A stretch of DNA of 64,000 nt from JAJFUB01 sp964622325 (GTDB taxonomy: Bacteria > Armatimonadota > Zipacnadia > Zipacnadales > UBA11051), in assembly GCA_964622325.1 (NCBI GenBank), contig CAZUOJ010000009.1, positions 4,090 through 68,089 on the forward strand, written 5' to 3'. Numbering within the stretch: position 1 is the first letter of the stretch; the number at the start of each line of letters is the position of its first letter. The notes under the pieces are model-generated. The model was not told the DNA's origin, made no database searches, and worked only from the letters and a program-made list of their open reading frames with translations. A program made the position numbers and the translations under genes. Below are positions 9,263-17,676 of this stretch, piece by piece.

Positions 9263-12200
9263 TCAGGGGCGCCGCGCCACGAGGCAGCCCATATCCCGGG
9301 GCCCAATTGTCACAGGGAGCCGGGCTTCGCCCTTTTCCACCCGCGGCTTGATCTCTGTTTCCTGAAAAGCATCATAGTAGCGCGTTCCTGGCTTATGCGG
9401 CACGCGCAGCAGCTCGCCGCGCCATGTCTTGTATTCGGCGTTGAATAATGTCCACACTGTAACCTTGGGGCTGCGAAATTCATTCGCATACACTGTGGGC
9501 ATGAGCGTCGGCACGAGCGGGCGGACATCGGCGGAGCAGAAGGCTTCCTTATAACGATGCAGAATTGCAAAAGCGCGGCGCATAAATTGTAGCGCATCCG
9601 GACAATAATCCCGCTCGGGATTATGATGCAGCCAATAGGCTTCGCCATTGAAAAAGGGCCATTTCAGCAAATCCCAGCCGCCCTCCACAAATGGATTGTA
9701 GCTGACGAGCTGAAACACTTTAAAATCCGGAAACACAAAGCGGAATAGATCTACACGATGCGGCGCCAAAACGGGATCATTTTGCACTACGGAATAGCCT
9801 AAAGCGCCGTCTTGATATTGCGCATGCACATCATTGGGCGTTTCTTCTGTCAGATTGGCGATATGCGGCGGAATGGCTTCGCGGATGGCGCGTGTTGTTT
9901 CGCCTTCCCCGCGGATAGGAGGATGAGGGACGGGATGTCCATGTTCCCGCGACCAGCATGTCTTCCATGTATCAATAAAGCCGTATTGATCAATATACAT
10001 TCCATCAGGCCGCAATTCCGCCGCCACGCGCTTATAAGTGTTGGCCAGATGCTCCCGCCAGGGCAATGCCGCGGGGCACATCATTGTTTCCGTATTGGAG
10101 CCCGGCCACATCAAGGGCTTTCCGTCCTGTGTGATGATGCAATTCGCGGCGACATGTTCCCGCCCCCACACGCCGCGATTATCGCACAAATAGCCCTCAA
10201 TATATACGCCAATGCGCACGCCCTGATCCTGCGCCTCTTTAAAGGCCGCCCGCATCGCCTCCAGGCCTCCCAGCTCCTCATAATGGCTGTAATCTCCCAC
10301 GCGTCCATAAATTTGTGATTGCCCAAAATCAAACACATGCAGATAATCCAAACAGCCAAAAGCCTCTTTGTAGCGCTTCAGCACTTCGTTCATCCGCCAT
10401 TGCCCTGTTTGCGGATTGCGCAATTGTGTCCAGGCGAGGGCTTGCTGATAATAAAAGACTTCCTGGAACCAGCGTTTGCGCGGCACGAGCGGCTTAAACC
10501 ATGAATGCACCCACTGCCGATAAAATTCCAGCGCCTCCCGCCAATCTCCCCTATGCCCCCGCAAGGCCGTGGGCACTGTCTCAATCTGTTCGCCTGGCTG
10601 ATATTCCCGTTGCCAGTATTCCATCTTCCATGTCACGCCGGCTGCATCTTTTGTCATATCCCAGAAGCGATACACATCGCGCAAATCGTATGTAAGCAGA
10701 GCTAATCCTCCGCCTGTGCGCGGATTGAAGATGTCTGCCACTTGCAGGGGATATTCCCCGCCATAGGCCCGCCTTTGCCTTGTGGGGCGATTGCTCAAAA
10801 GCCCTCCCTTGCGGCAATACAGATACCATGTATCCTCGGCCGAGCCGATTTTGAGGCCCCGCAACACCGGAAAATGAACAAGGGGCTTACAGACTTCCGT
10901 TCCGGCATTCTGCAGCTCCAGCTGCATCAAGATCTGTTCCTCTTCTACTGTAACGACAAGCTGCCCCGTCAACGGCACGCCGCTTGGCCGGGCATCCCAC
11001 GGAATAATGAGCTTTCGCCCTTCTTGCTGTGCCGCGCCCACAGCAATTTCCGCGGAGCTTAAAAGCTTCTTTCCTTCGCCCAGCTCAAACAGCGGCCCCG
11101 GCTCAATCGAAAGCCTCACTAGCGGCTCATAGGGCCAGCTCAATCGCCGTATGGCCAGCCCGCCTTCTGTTTGTAGCTCCAGCCGCAAATGGCGATTTTC
11201 CAGCACATAGCCGCCTTTTTCGGCCCGTATCCCGGACGAAGGGCTTTTGGCTCCGGCTGGCAAGAAAAGAGGCCGGGGCGTCGGCGGCAGGGCTTGCACA
11301 GAGGGCGCCACAATAAGGGGCTTGCCTTCATTTATCGTTATCGCTGCCACATAAAAACAGCCCGTCTCCATTCGATTGACAAGGCCCACATTCTTTATGG
11401 GGATCTTCCGCAGCCCTGACACACAATACACATCGGCGCCACGCCTCACCTCATATTCCTGCGAACTGCACAGAATCGGAAAAATTTCCTCTACAAGGCC
11501 GTCTACATATTCCACGCGCACGCGAAAGCGCTCAGGATTACGAAAGGCCTCCATCGGCACAGGAGATCCCATCCGGGCCGCATCTGTCGCCGGCAGCCGC
11601 GCCAGCCACAGGAAATATATTTCTGTGGCTGGCTTTCCGCCCACAGGAATTGTGACAATTTTGTTAATGTCTTCAGGCGTTTGCAGGATATTGCACGGGC
11701 CCGCAAGCGTAATAAAGGGAATGCCCCGCACACAAATTTGGCTGGCTGGGGGCAGCCACGATTTCAAGCCATTTCCCCTCAGCCTCGCCTCCATAGCGGC
11801 ATTAGCGACCGCAGACAAATCCAGCGTCCGGAATTGATTGAGCCGGCTGCTTTCCCAACCCTTATCATAGGCGATGATTTCGGAAAGCTCCAGAAGCGGC
11901 CGCTGCGAAGAAAAGCGAATATAATCTAGCCAGATTTCGCCTTTTTTCTCTGCTGAGCACACTTGCAGCGCCATATCGACAGCCCTGAACTGTTCGGGCA
12001 CGGGCACAATTGTCGTATGCCATTCCCCGTCACTGTGGACGGCATTCAGGCGCAGGGGGATGGCATATTGTTCCGGCATGCCTCCGCCGCCACTGCCCAG
12101 CCAGATCATATAATCCCCCCAGGGCGACAATCCACGCGCTTTATAGCGAATGGCAGCATAACGATATTGCGATAGCTCAACAGGCTCTGGCAGCTTCACT

Positions 12201-12895
12201 GAAAATTTCATCCCCACATTCGCGCCCTCAGCCCATAGATACAGCGCATTATTCTGGATCTCACTCCCATAGCGCTCCGCATCCTGTGCCAGCCAATCTG
12301 GCTGGGGCTCAAAGCGGGGCAGCTGCGCAAATTTCACAAGCAGCTCCTTTTCTTCGGGCGGAGAGGCAGGAATGATTTTGGCCCCCTCGGGCGCCTCATC
12401 GCCAAGGCTGATTTCGGAAAACGCCAGATACGCAGGCTTATCCTGACATTGGACTTCCACGACCAGCGCCCACACAGAGCCTGTAACCCCGCGGGCCAGC
12501 AAATCCACTGCAATGTAATGCCATTGACCATCCTGTACTAAATCGCGCGGATTAACGATTTCCAGGCCTTCCCTGCTGCCATCAAATGCCCACAGCGCAT
12601 AGCCCCGACTGGCTAAATTTTCCGCCTTATAGCGCACAATAAGATATGTGTAATCAGCCACATTGAAAGGCGAAACAGGCAGCTCCCATTTCATTCCCCG
12701 GCCCGGCTCGGATACGCGCAACATATTGGTGCCCCCGGCGACAATCAGCTCCGGCTTTGCGGCGGGATTGCCCAGATATGTCGGCCGCAACTCCCAGCCC
12801 GGATCAACATCCAGCCTCACGAGCGGCTTCGCCAATGCCCCTGCCATAGCGATAACCAGAATACAAAACAAAAAGGCAAACTTCTGGCCCCACAT
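9263..12895 (-). CDS. Very large secreted glycosidase-like protein with two N-terminal sandwich domains and a TIM-barrel region
   Basis: 1210 residues with a signal peptide (hydrophobic FAFLFCILVIAMAGALA). Two related sandwich domains follow at about 40-180 and 195-340; each contains YxxxRYKA and GxWHxxxV, resembling carbohydrate-binding modules. A middle beta-rich region leads to a barrel-like segment (about 800-1100) with DYLHVFDFGQ, GVYIEGYLCDNRG, PDGMYIDQYG and NLTEETPND. This layout is like DUF6259-type families related to GH36/GH-A barrels; that is recall, not a search. Acidic residues in YIDQYG and TEETP are candidate catalytic groups. It ends 47 bp before the fucosidase gene and probably acts in the periplasm or outside the cell. 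Confidence 0.7.
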   Translation of the reverse strand: MWGQKFAFLFCILVIAMAGALAKPLVRLDVDPGWELRPTYLGNPAAKPELIVAGGTNMLRVSEPGRGMKWELPVSPFNVADYTYLIVRYKAENLASRGYALWAFDGSREGLEIVNPRDLVQDGQWHYIAVDLLARGVTGSVWALVVEVQCQDKPAYLAFSEISLGDEAPEGAKIIPASPPEEKELLVKFAQLPRFEPQPDWLAQDAERYGSEIQNNALYLWAEGANVGMKFSVKLPEPVELSQYRYAAIRYKARGLSPWGDYMIWLGSGGGGMPEQYAIPLRLNAVHSDGEWHTTIVPVPEQFRAVDMALQVCSAEKKGEIWLDYIRFSSQRPLLELSEIIAYDKGWESSRLNQFRTLDLSAVANAAMEARLRGNGLKSWLPPASQICVRGIPFITLAGPCNILQTPEDINKIVTIPVGGKPATEIYFLWLARLPATDAARMGSPVPMEAFRNPERFRVRVEYVDGLVEEIFPILCSSQEYEVRRGADVYCVSGLRKIPIKNVGLVNRMETGCFYVAAITINEGKPLIVAPSVQALPPTPRPLFLPAGAKSPSSGIRAEKGGYVLENRHLRLELQTEGGLAIRRLSWPYEPLVRLSIEPGPLFELGEGKKLLSSAEIAVGAAQQEGRKLIIPWDARPSGVPLTGQLVVTVEEEQILMQLELQNAGTEVCKPLVHFPVLRGLKIGSAEDTWYLYCRKGGLLSNRPTRQRRAYGGEYPLQVADIFNPRTGGGLALLTYDLRDVYRFWDMTKDAAGVTWKMEYWQREYQPGEQIETVPTALRGHRGDWREALEFYRQWVHSWFKPLVPRKRWFQEVFYYQQALAWTQLRNPQTGQWRMNEVLKRYKEAFGCLDYLHVFDFGQSQIYGRVGDYSHYEELGGLEAMRAAFKEAQDQGVRIGVYIEGYLCDNRGVWGREHVAANCIITQDGKPLMWPGSNTETMMCPAALPWREHLANTYKRVAAELRPDGMYIDQYGFIDTWKTCWSREHGHPVPHPPIRGEGETTRAIREAIPPHIANLTEETPNDVHAQYQDGALGYSVVQNDPVLAPHRVDLFRFVFPDFKVFQLVSYNPFVEGGWDLLKWPFFNGEAYWLHHNPERDYCPDALQFMRRAFAILHRYKEAFCSADVRPLVPTLMPTVYANEFRSPKVTVWTLFNAEYKTWRGELLRVPHKPGTRYYDAFQETEIKPRVEKGEARLPVTIGPRDMGCLVARRP

Positions 12896-13087
12896 AAGCT
12901 TTCCCCTTTTCCTTTACGAGCTTATTTCCCTGATTTCCCCAATCCACAAATATAATTCGTTTTTTGCCGGAGCCATCCTGCTTGAGCCCTTAAGCGCCCG
13001 CCCCAAAACAAGCAAAATGGATAGCTTATGTCTGACTGAACTTTGCATTTTTAGTAAAAATGAACAGGAAGCCTGAAACAATAAAAA

Positions 13088-13111
13088 ACGGGCTGAAAAA
13101 CTTCAGCCCGT
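13088..13111 (-). terminator. Intrinsic terminator after the 13135-14073 gene
   Basis: A 10-bp perfect stem (88-97 pairing with 102-111 of the 13 kb block) with a 4-base loop is followed, read on the minus strand, by six T. It lies 24 bp past the stop codon of the membrane protein gene. Confidence 0.85.
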
Positions 13112-13134
13112 CTCGCTTCCCCTCCCAGACAATC

Positions 13135-14073
13135 TTAATATCCCGTCTGTGTCCCCCGGGCCGGGAAATAAGTCCGATATATTGCCGTGAGGATACATGT
13201 GCCAAGGGGAGCTGTGAACAATATTCCTACACCACAGGCGAGCATTCCGGCGTAGATGAGAATGCTTACAACGAAAAAGGCGAGCAAAATCATCCCGTAA
13301 GCTCTTTTGCCAGTTTGAAAGGAAGCACTGAAAGCTTCAAAAACGCCGCCGCGGCCATCGGCAATATAAGGAAAGACAAAGATGAGAAAAGGACCGATGA
13401 GCAAGCTGATGAGGCCGGAAATGACTTGGCTCAGCATTCCCAAGCCAGGGGAGATGTCGGGAATATCGTTTCCCTCGAACACTGCCCAAAACCCGGCCCA
13501 AAACCCAAAAGGCAATGAAACGATAAAGGCGGCGACGAACCCTATAAGCCAGGCAAGCAAAAAGGCGCCCCAGGAGCTCCAGAAATAACGAAAGCCCTCA
13601 AACACATCCCCGACGGCCATGGGCTGCCCGTCATGCCTTTTGAGCAACATCATATTAAAGCCGATAGATAGCGGCGGAGCACATATCGCCAGCGAAACAA
13701 CGGATATTAAGATTACAATAATGAAAGCCCCAATGATTGTCCCGGCCGCGCCTGACATCATCTCCCAGCCTTTGTTCAGCCACGCCCCCAGGCCAGGGGG
13801 AGCCACGGCGGCGAGAGGCGGATAAGAAGGAACGGAGGGGCCATAGCTGGGGGGCATATAAACATTAGGAGTTGAGGGCGCATATGGGCCTTGCGGCGTG
13901 GGAGGCCCAGCCGGAGCTTCCGCTTGCGCCCACGCCGCGGGCAGATATTCCTCCACGGCTTCCTCGCTCCAGCCGCCAGCAAGCAAGGCCTGGCGCACCT
14001 CTTCATATGTCTGGCCGGCCGCCCGCGCCTCACGCACATACGCCGTCAATTGAGCCAGCCATGTGGGATCCAT
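13135..14073 (-). CDS. Uncharacterised membrane protein with N-terminal helical domain and Pro-rich linker
   Basis: 312 residues. Residues 1-52 form a small helical domain (YEEVRQALLAGGWSEEAVEEY) of the kind often placed before membrane regions in proteins of unknown function. Residues about 53-95 are rich in Pro, Ser, Tyr and Ala. The rest has about five hydrophobic segments with Gly-rich stretches (from about 110 to 300), similar in pattern to DUF975-like or other integral membrane proteins. It starts after an AGGAGG box 9 nt upstream and has its own terminator, so it is probably a single-gene unit. No enzymatic motif is visible. Confidence 0.8.
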   Translation of the reverse strand: MDPTWLAQLTAYVREARAAGQTYEEVRQALLAGGWSEEAVEEYLPAAWAQAEAPAGPPTPQGPYAPSTPNVYMPPSYGPSVPSYPPLAAVAPPGLGAWLNKGWEMMSGAAGTIIGAFIIVILISVVSLAICAPPLSIGFNMMLLKRHDGQPMAVGDVFEGFRYFWSSWGAFLLAWLIGFVAAFIVSLPFGFWAGFWAVFEGNDIPDISPGLGMLSQVISGLISLLIGPFLIFVFPYIADGRGGVFEAFSASFQTGKRAYGMILLAFFVVSILIYAGMLACGVGILFTAPLGTCILTAIYRTYFPARGTQTGY

Positions 14074-14168
14074 CCGATTTTTCCTCCTGAAAAATGATAT
14101 TATTATGATTATAATACTTTATTCTCGAGAAAAATCCCTTCTTGGATAAAAGAAAAATATCCAAAAAT

Positions 14169-14199
14169 AAAGCGGAACCTGTTATTTTCACTCCGCTTT
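14169..14199 (-). terminator. Intrinsic terminator after the 14256-15398 oxidoreductase
   Basis: The stem AAAGCGGA/TCCGCTTT (14169-14176 with 14192-14199) has a 15-base loop. On the minus strand it is followed by TTATTTTT; on the plus strand the arm also runs into T residues, so it could act both ways. It lies about 57 bp after the stop codon. Confidence 0.7.
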
Positions 14200-14255
14200 T
14201 TTAATGTGTTTTTACCTGCAACCAGCCTTTTTCTTTTTTTAATATCTGTGCCTAT

Positions 14256-15398
14256 TTACGCCTCCCATTGGATCGGCGGCACCTGTCGCATCTGTCCCCC
14301 ATTCCGCATCGAATCCGCGCCGGCGCAACCCGCCGCCACGGCCATCCTGCCCGCAATAGGCGTGGCAAGGGGCTCCTTGCCCTCCAGCACCATATCCAGA
14401 AAATCCTCGCAGATCACCGGATCGGCTCCCCCATGCCCCCCTACCGCGGGGCGCACTTCATAAATCCGATCCGCCAGCTCCTTCCAAGAATGGGCGCGGC
14501 GCATTTTAACCCATACTTTGCCTTCCGGCTCCGAATTCTCCAGCCTCCCCTCTGTGCCAATGATTGTATAATTACGATGATAATCTGGCGTAAAATGGCA
14601 TTGCAGATAGGCCGCTTTTACGCCTCCCTCCAATTCCATAATCATCACGCTGTTGTCTTCCACTTCAATTTCCTGCCGAAACGCACATTGATTGCGCCGA
14701 TTATCGGAATATTCCCAGCAAGTGCGGGCAATTTCACAGTTATCACATGTCAAATCATTGGGCATATTGCCTCCAAAGAAATCCAGCCCACCAAAAGCCG
14801 CCACTTTTTTCGTATATTGGCCTGTCAGCCAGTGGATCATATCCAGATCATGGCTTCCTTTTTGCAAAAGCAAGCTATTGGCGCCTTTAATTGTGGCATG
14901 CCAGTCCTGATAATAAAAATTGCGCCCATGTCCGACAAAATGGCGACACCAGGCGGCTTTTACATCTCCAATTGTGCCGCTGTCGATGATTTCTTTCATC
15001 ACCCGAAACATATTCATATAGCGCATATTGAAGCCCACCATTAAATGCTTTCCCGAGGCTTTCCAGGTCCGCAAGATCCGATCACAGCCTTCTGTCGTGA
15101 TGGCGAGGGGCTTTTCGCAAAACACATGCTTGCCGGCTTCCAGAGCGGCGCAGGCGAGCTCTTCATGCGTAAAATCAGGCGCTGTGACGGCAATGGCATC
15201 CACATCTTCACGCTCTAAAAGCCGCCGATAATTTGTTGTAATGAAGACATCATCGCCCATCCGGGCCTTGAAATCTGCTAAAGCTGCCTCTGAAACATCC
15301 GCGCCCCCGACAACTTCGGAGCGTTTGTTGTTATGCCAATGATTGGCCAGATATCCGCGGCCGCATACGCCAATGACGCCGATGCGCAGCTTCTCCAT
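14256..15398 (-). CDS. Gfo/Idh/MocA-family oxidoreductase with three-Cys motif
   Basis: 380 residues from the ATG at 15398, fixed by AAAGGAGG 5 nt upstream; an upstream in-frame extension lacks such a site. The Rossmann motif is GVCGRG (residues 10-15), EKP is at 95-97 and the substrate-domain KGSHDLDMIHW is at 180-190. Cys218, Cys221 and Cys227 (CxxCx5C) sit in an insertion, as in the paralogue at 1-1149. It is likely an NAD(P)-dependent sugar dehydrogenase of the carbohydrate locus. It has its own strong ribosome site and terminator, and follows the DUF6785-type membrane protein gene by 162 bp. Confidence 0.88.
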   Translation of the reverse strand: MEKLRIGVIGVCGRGYLANHWHNNKRSEVVGGADVSEAALADFKARMGDDVFITTNYRRLLEREDVDAIAVTAPDFTHEELACAALEAGKHVFCEKPLAITTEGCDRILRTWKASGKHLMVGFNMRYMNMFRVMKEIIDSGTIGDVKAAWCRHFVGHGRNFYYQDWHATIKGANSLLLQKGSHDLDMIHWLTGQYTKKVAAFGGLDFFGGNMPNDLTCDNCEIARTCWEYSDNRRNQCAFRQEIEVEDNSVMIMELEGGVKAAYLQCHFTPDYHRNYTIIGTEGRLENSEPEGKVWVKMRRAHSWKELADRIYEVRPAVGGHGGADPVICEDFLDMVLEGKEPLATPIAGRMAVAAGCAGADSMRNGGQMRQVPPIQWEA

Positions 15399-15560
15399 TT
15401 CTGCCTCCTTTGGGAACTGAAAAAAATATAAGGCAGGCTGTCGGGCCTGCTTTGAAAAGGATATTTTTGAAAAAGACTTTTTGGACAAAAAGAGCGCTAT
15501 TGGGGCCGGCTCTGGATTGTTACTGTGCGGCGTGTAGCCCCTGTGGCCGGCAGGCTGGCG

Positions 15561-17555
15561 CTAGCCGGGCGAAAAATCATAAATCCGCTCCTTCATGATG
15601 ACGCTCAGAGCGCTCCAGAATGCGCCCACGGCGTATTCGCCCAGAATAATACCATATACAAAAGGCATGAAGTTTCGATGCGTTTTATGCCCGCCCCAGC
15701 GCAGAATGGCGGCTTTCACCAGCCAAGCGATTAGCAAGCAGCTCCAGAAATAATCCGTCCCGAACAGCATCCCCAGCGCATAGCCTGCCGGATGCAGCGG
15801 CCACCACATATAATTCATCCGCATCCACATCATCCCCCAGGTGGCGGCGCCTCCCAGGCCAATAAATAGCATACGCTGCCAGCTCGGCATTGTGGGATAA
15901 TTAATCCACGAGGCCAGCTCATTCCACTGCCCCCAATTATGGCCAATGAGCGGCGTGTTGCCGTGTTGATATGTCAGATGGATGGCAGCCCAATAGGAGC
16001 CCAGGGCTCCAAGCGCAAAAGCTACGCCCATAGCGATTGCTAGCCGTTGCGGCTCCGCGCCCGCCACTTCCGCCATCTTGAACCCCTCTAGCTGCACAGG
16101 CATCGGCGATGTCCGATAGCCGCGGCCTGTAAACCACCAGAATAAGGGAAAAATGGTCAGACTGCGGGCGCCCATGCCGCGTGTGCCGGCAAAGATGATC
16201 CCCAGATGGGCGGCATTCATATTGCCGGCCATTTCATGGGCGGGCGGCCCCAATTCAGCGCGCACACGCGTGACCGTCGTATGGATCAAAAAGCCAAAGC
16301 CAAACAGGACAAGCGCCGCCGGCGGGCTCATTCCGGCTTTAATCGTGACGGCAAACAAAAAAAACAGCGCGGCCGCGCCCGCAATGACGGCCGTGCGATA
16401 GCTCATCGGATCGCCAGCCGCCACTTTATCTTCCAGACGGCCTGTCCAGATTTGCCGTCCCAGGCGAGCCAGATGATGGCGCGCCACCCATAAACTGTAA
16501 AAAGCCAGCGCAAACCACGCCCCAAAGGATTGCTCCCCTAAATAGGGCAGCCCCGGCATCATCCGCAGGGGCATGGCGACAGCGGCGACTTGCATTAGCT
16601 TGCGCACGACAAAGAAAAACCACATCGAAAAGCTCAAATCCAGAGGAATCAAAAAGCCCAGCGCTGTGCAAAAAGGATACAGGGGAATGCCAATTCGGCC
16701 CATCGCATTCCAGGGCCGCCCCCAGGGCCCTGTGTCAATATAATGCTTCGGGCTGTCGTGACGCACATCAAACAGGGGAAACACAGGCCAGAAATGATGC
16801 AGGCCGTTAGACAGATCGATTAATGCCGCCACGGCAATGCCCAGCCAGAGCATTTTCTGCCCAAAAAACGCCCGACTGCCTCCCTCGGCCGTCATGGCCA
16901 GCGGCAACTGCACGATGGGATAGCCCAGCCGCTCATTTTCCGTCCATTGCCGGCGCATGATGACATTGATGCCAATCATCACTACGCCCACGGCTAACAC
17001 AATCGCCCCCCACCACAACACAGGCCCTGCCCAAGCCAGCAGCCGCTCCCTCGTGTAAAGCGTGTTGTCGCCATCATAATACGGCTCCAGCACCGCGGGA
17101 TCGCTGACTGTCAAAAACTTCGGCAGATATTTATGGAAAAGCTGCTCCCAATGATTCGCCTCTGTGGCGAACCACCAGCCATGGGAAAGATTGGGCACGC
17201 CGAGCTGCAATGTGTCATGCCCCGCCAGCATAATCGCAATAGCGACCATTGTATATATCGTAATAAGCTCCGCTTGCGTCAGGGCATAACGCGGCGTCAG
17301 CTTGCGCAAAAGCGCGTTCACAAGCAAAAGCACAATCAAATTAAATACGGCGCCCCAGGGCAATGCCATCACGGAAGGATGGCCGCTGTGCCAGATGCCC
17401 TCCACCATCATAACCCAATATACATTAAAGGGAATAAGAATTATCCCCAGAATTATCGCGCGCCGCGTCACAAATGGGCCTGGCGCAGCCTTCCTCTTCC
17501 GCACCCCAAGCGCAGCTTCAGATTTTGTTTCTATTCTTCCTTCCAATATTTCCAT
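15561..17555 (-). CDS. DUF6785/DUF6784-type multi-pass membrane protein, possible transporter
   Basis: 664 residues with about 14-16 hydrophobic segments and a cytoplasmic-looking charged N-terminus (KRKAAPG). Features recalled for the DUF6785/DUF6784 family are visible: RRAIILGIILIPFNVYWV at the first membrane segment, LTQAELITIYTM, NERLGYPIVQLP, and HEMAGNMNAAHLGIIFAGTRGMGARSL in two halves. The family is distantly like oligopeptide-transporter proteins and is common next to glycan-degradation genes in uncultured bacteria. There is no known SusC/D, ABC or PTS system in this locus, so it is a candidate uptake protein for the released sugars; that role is inference. The start codon has no clear Shine-Dalgarno. 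Confidence 0.75.
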   Translation of the reverse strand: MEILEGRIETKSEAALGVRKRKAAPGPFVTRRAIILGIILIPFNVYWVMMVEGIWHSGHPSVMALPWGAVFNLIVLLLVNALLRKLTPRYALTQAELITIYTMVAIAIMLAGHDTLQLGVPNLSHGWWFATEANHWEQLFHKYLPKFLTVSDPAVLEPYYDGDNTLYTRERLLAWAGPVLWWGAIVLAVGVVMIGINVIMRRQWTENERLGYPIVQLPLAMTAEGGSRAFFGQKMLWLGIAVAALIDLSNGLHHFWPVFPLFDVRHDSPKHYIDTGPWGRPWNAMGRIGIPLYPFCTALGFLIPLDLSFSMWFFFVVRKLMQVAAVAMPLRMMPGLPYLGEQSFGAWFALAFYSLWVARHHLARLGRQIWTGRLEDKVAAGDPMSYRTAVIAGAAALFFLFAVTIKAGMSPPAALVLFGFGFLIHTTVTRVRAELGPPAHEMAGNMNAAHLGIIFAGTRGMGARSLTIFPLFWWFTGRGYRTSPMPVQLEGFKMAEVAGAEPQRLAIAMGVAFALGALGSYWAAIHLTYQHGNTPLIGHNWGQWNELASWINYPTMPSWQRMLFIGLGGAATWGMMWMRMNYMWWPLHPAGYALGMLFGTDYFWSCLLIAWLVKAAILRWGGHKTHRNFMPFVYGIILGEYAVGAFWSALSVIMKERIYDFSPG

Positions 17556-17625
17556 AACAGGATGCTCACAGCCTGAACTTCTGAGCCCCAGGCGTATCTT
17601 TATCTACATCACAATCACAAAACAA

Positions 17626-17649
17626 GCAAGCCTCGTGCCACAGGCTTGC
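17626..17649 (-). terminator. Intrinsic terminator after the polyferredoxin gene
   Basis: An 8-bp stem GCAAGCCT/AGGCTTGC with an 8-base loop is followed on the minus strand by TTGTTTTG. It lies 28 bp after the stop codon at 17677. Confidence 0.75.
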
Positions 17650-17676
17650 GAAAAAAGAGCCGGAACTGTCCCCTTG

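Noticed and set aside
14268..15044. 258-residue plus-strand ORF
   Set aside because: It lies wholly antisense to the oxidoreductase gene whose motifs are clear; composition is typical of a reverse-strand shadow.
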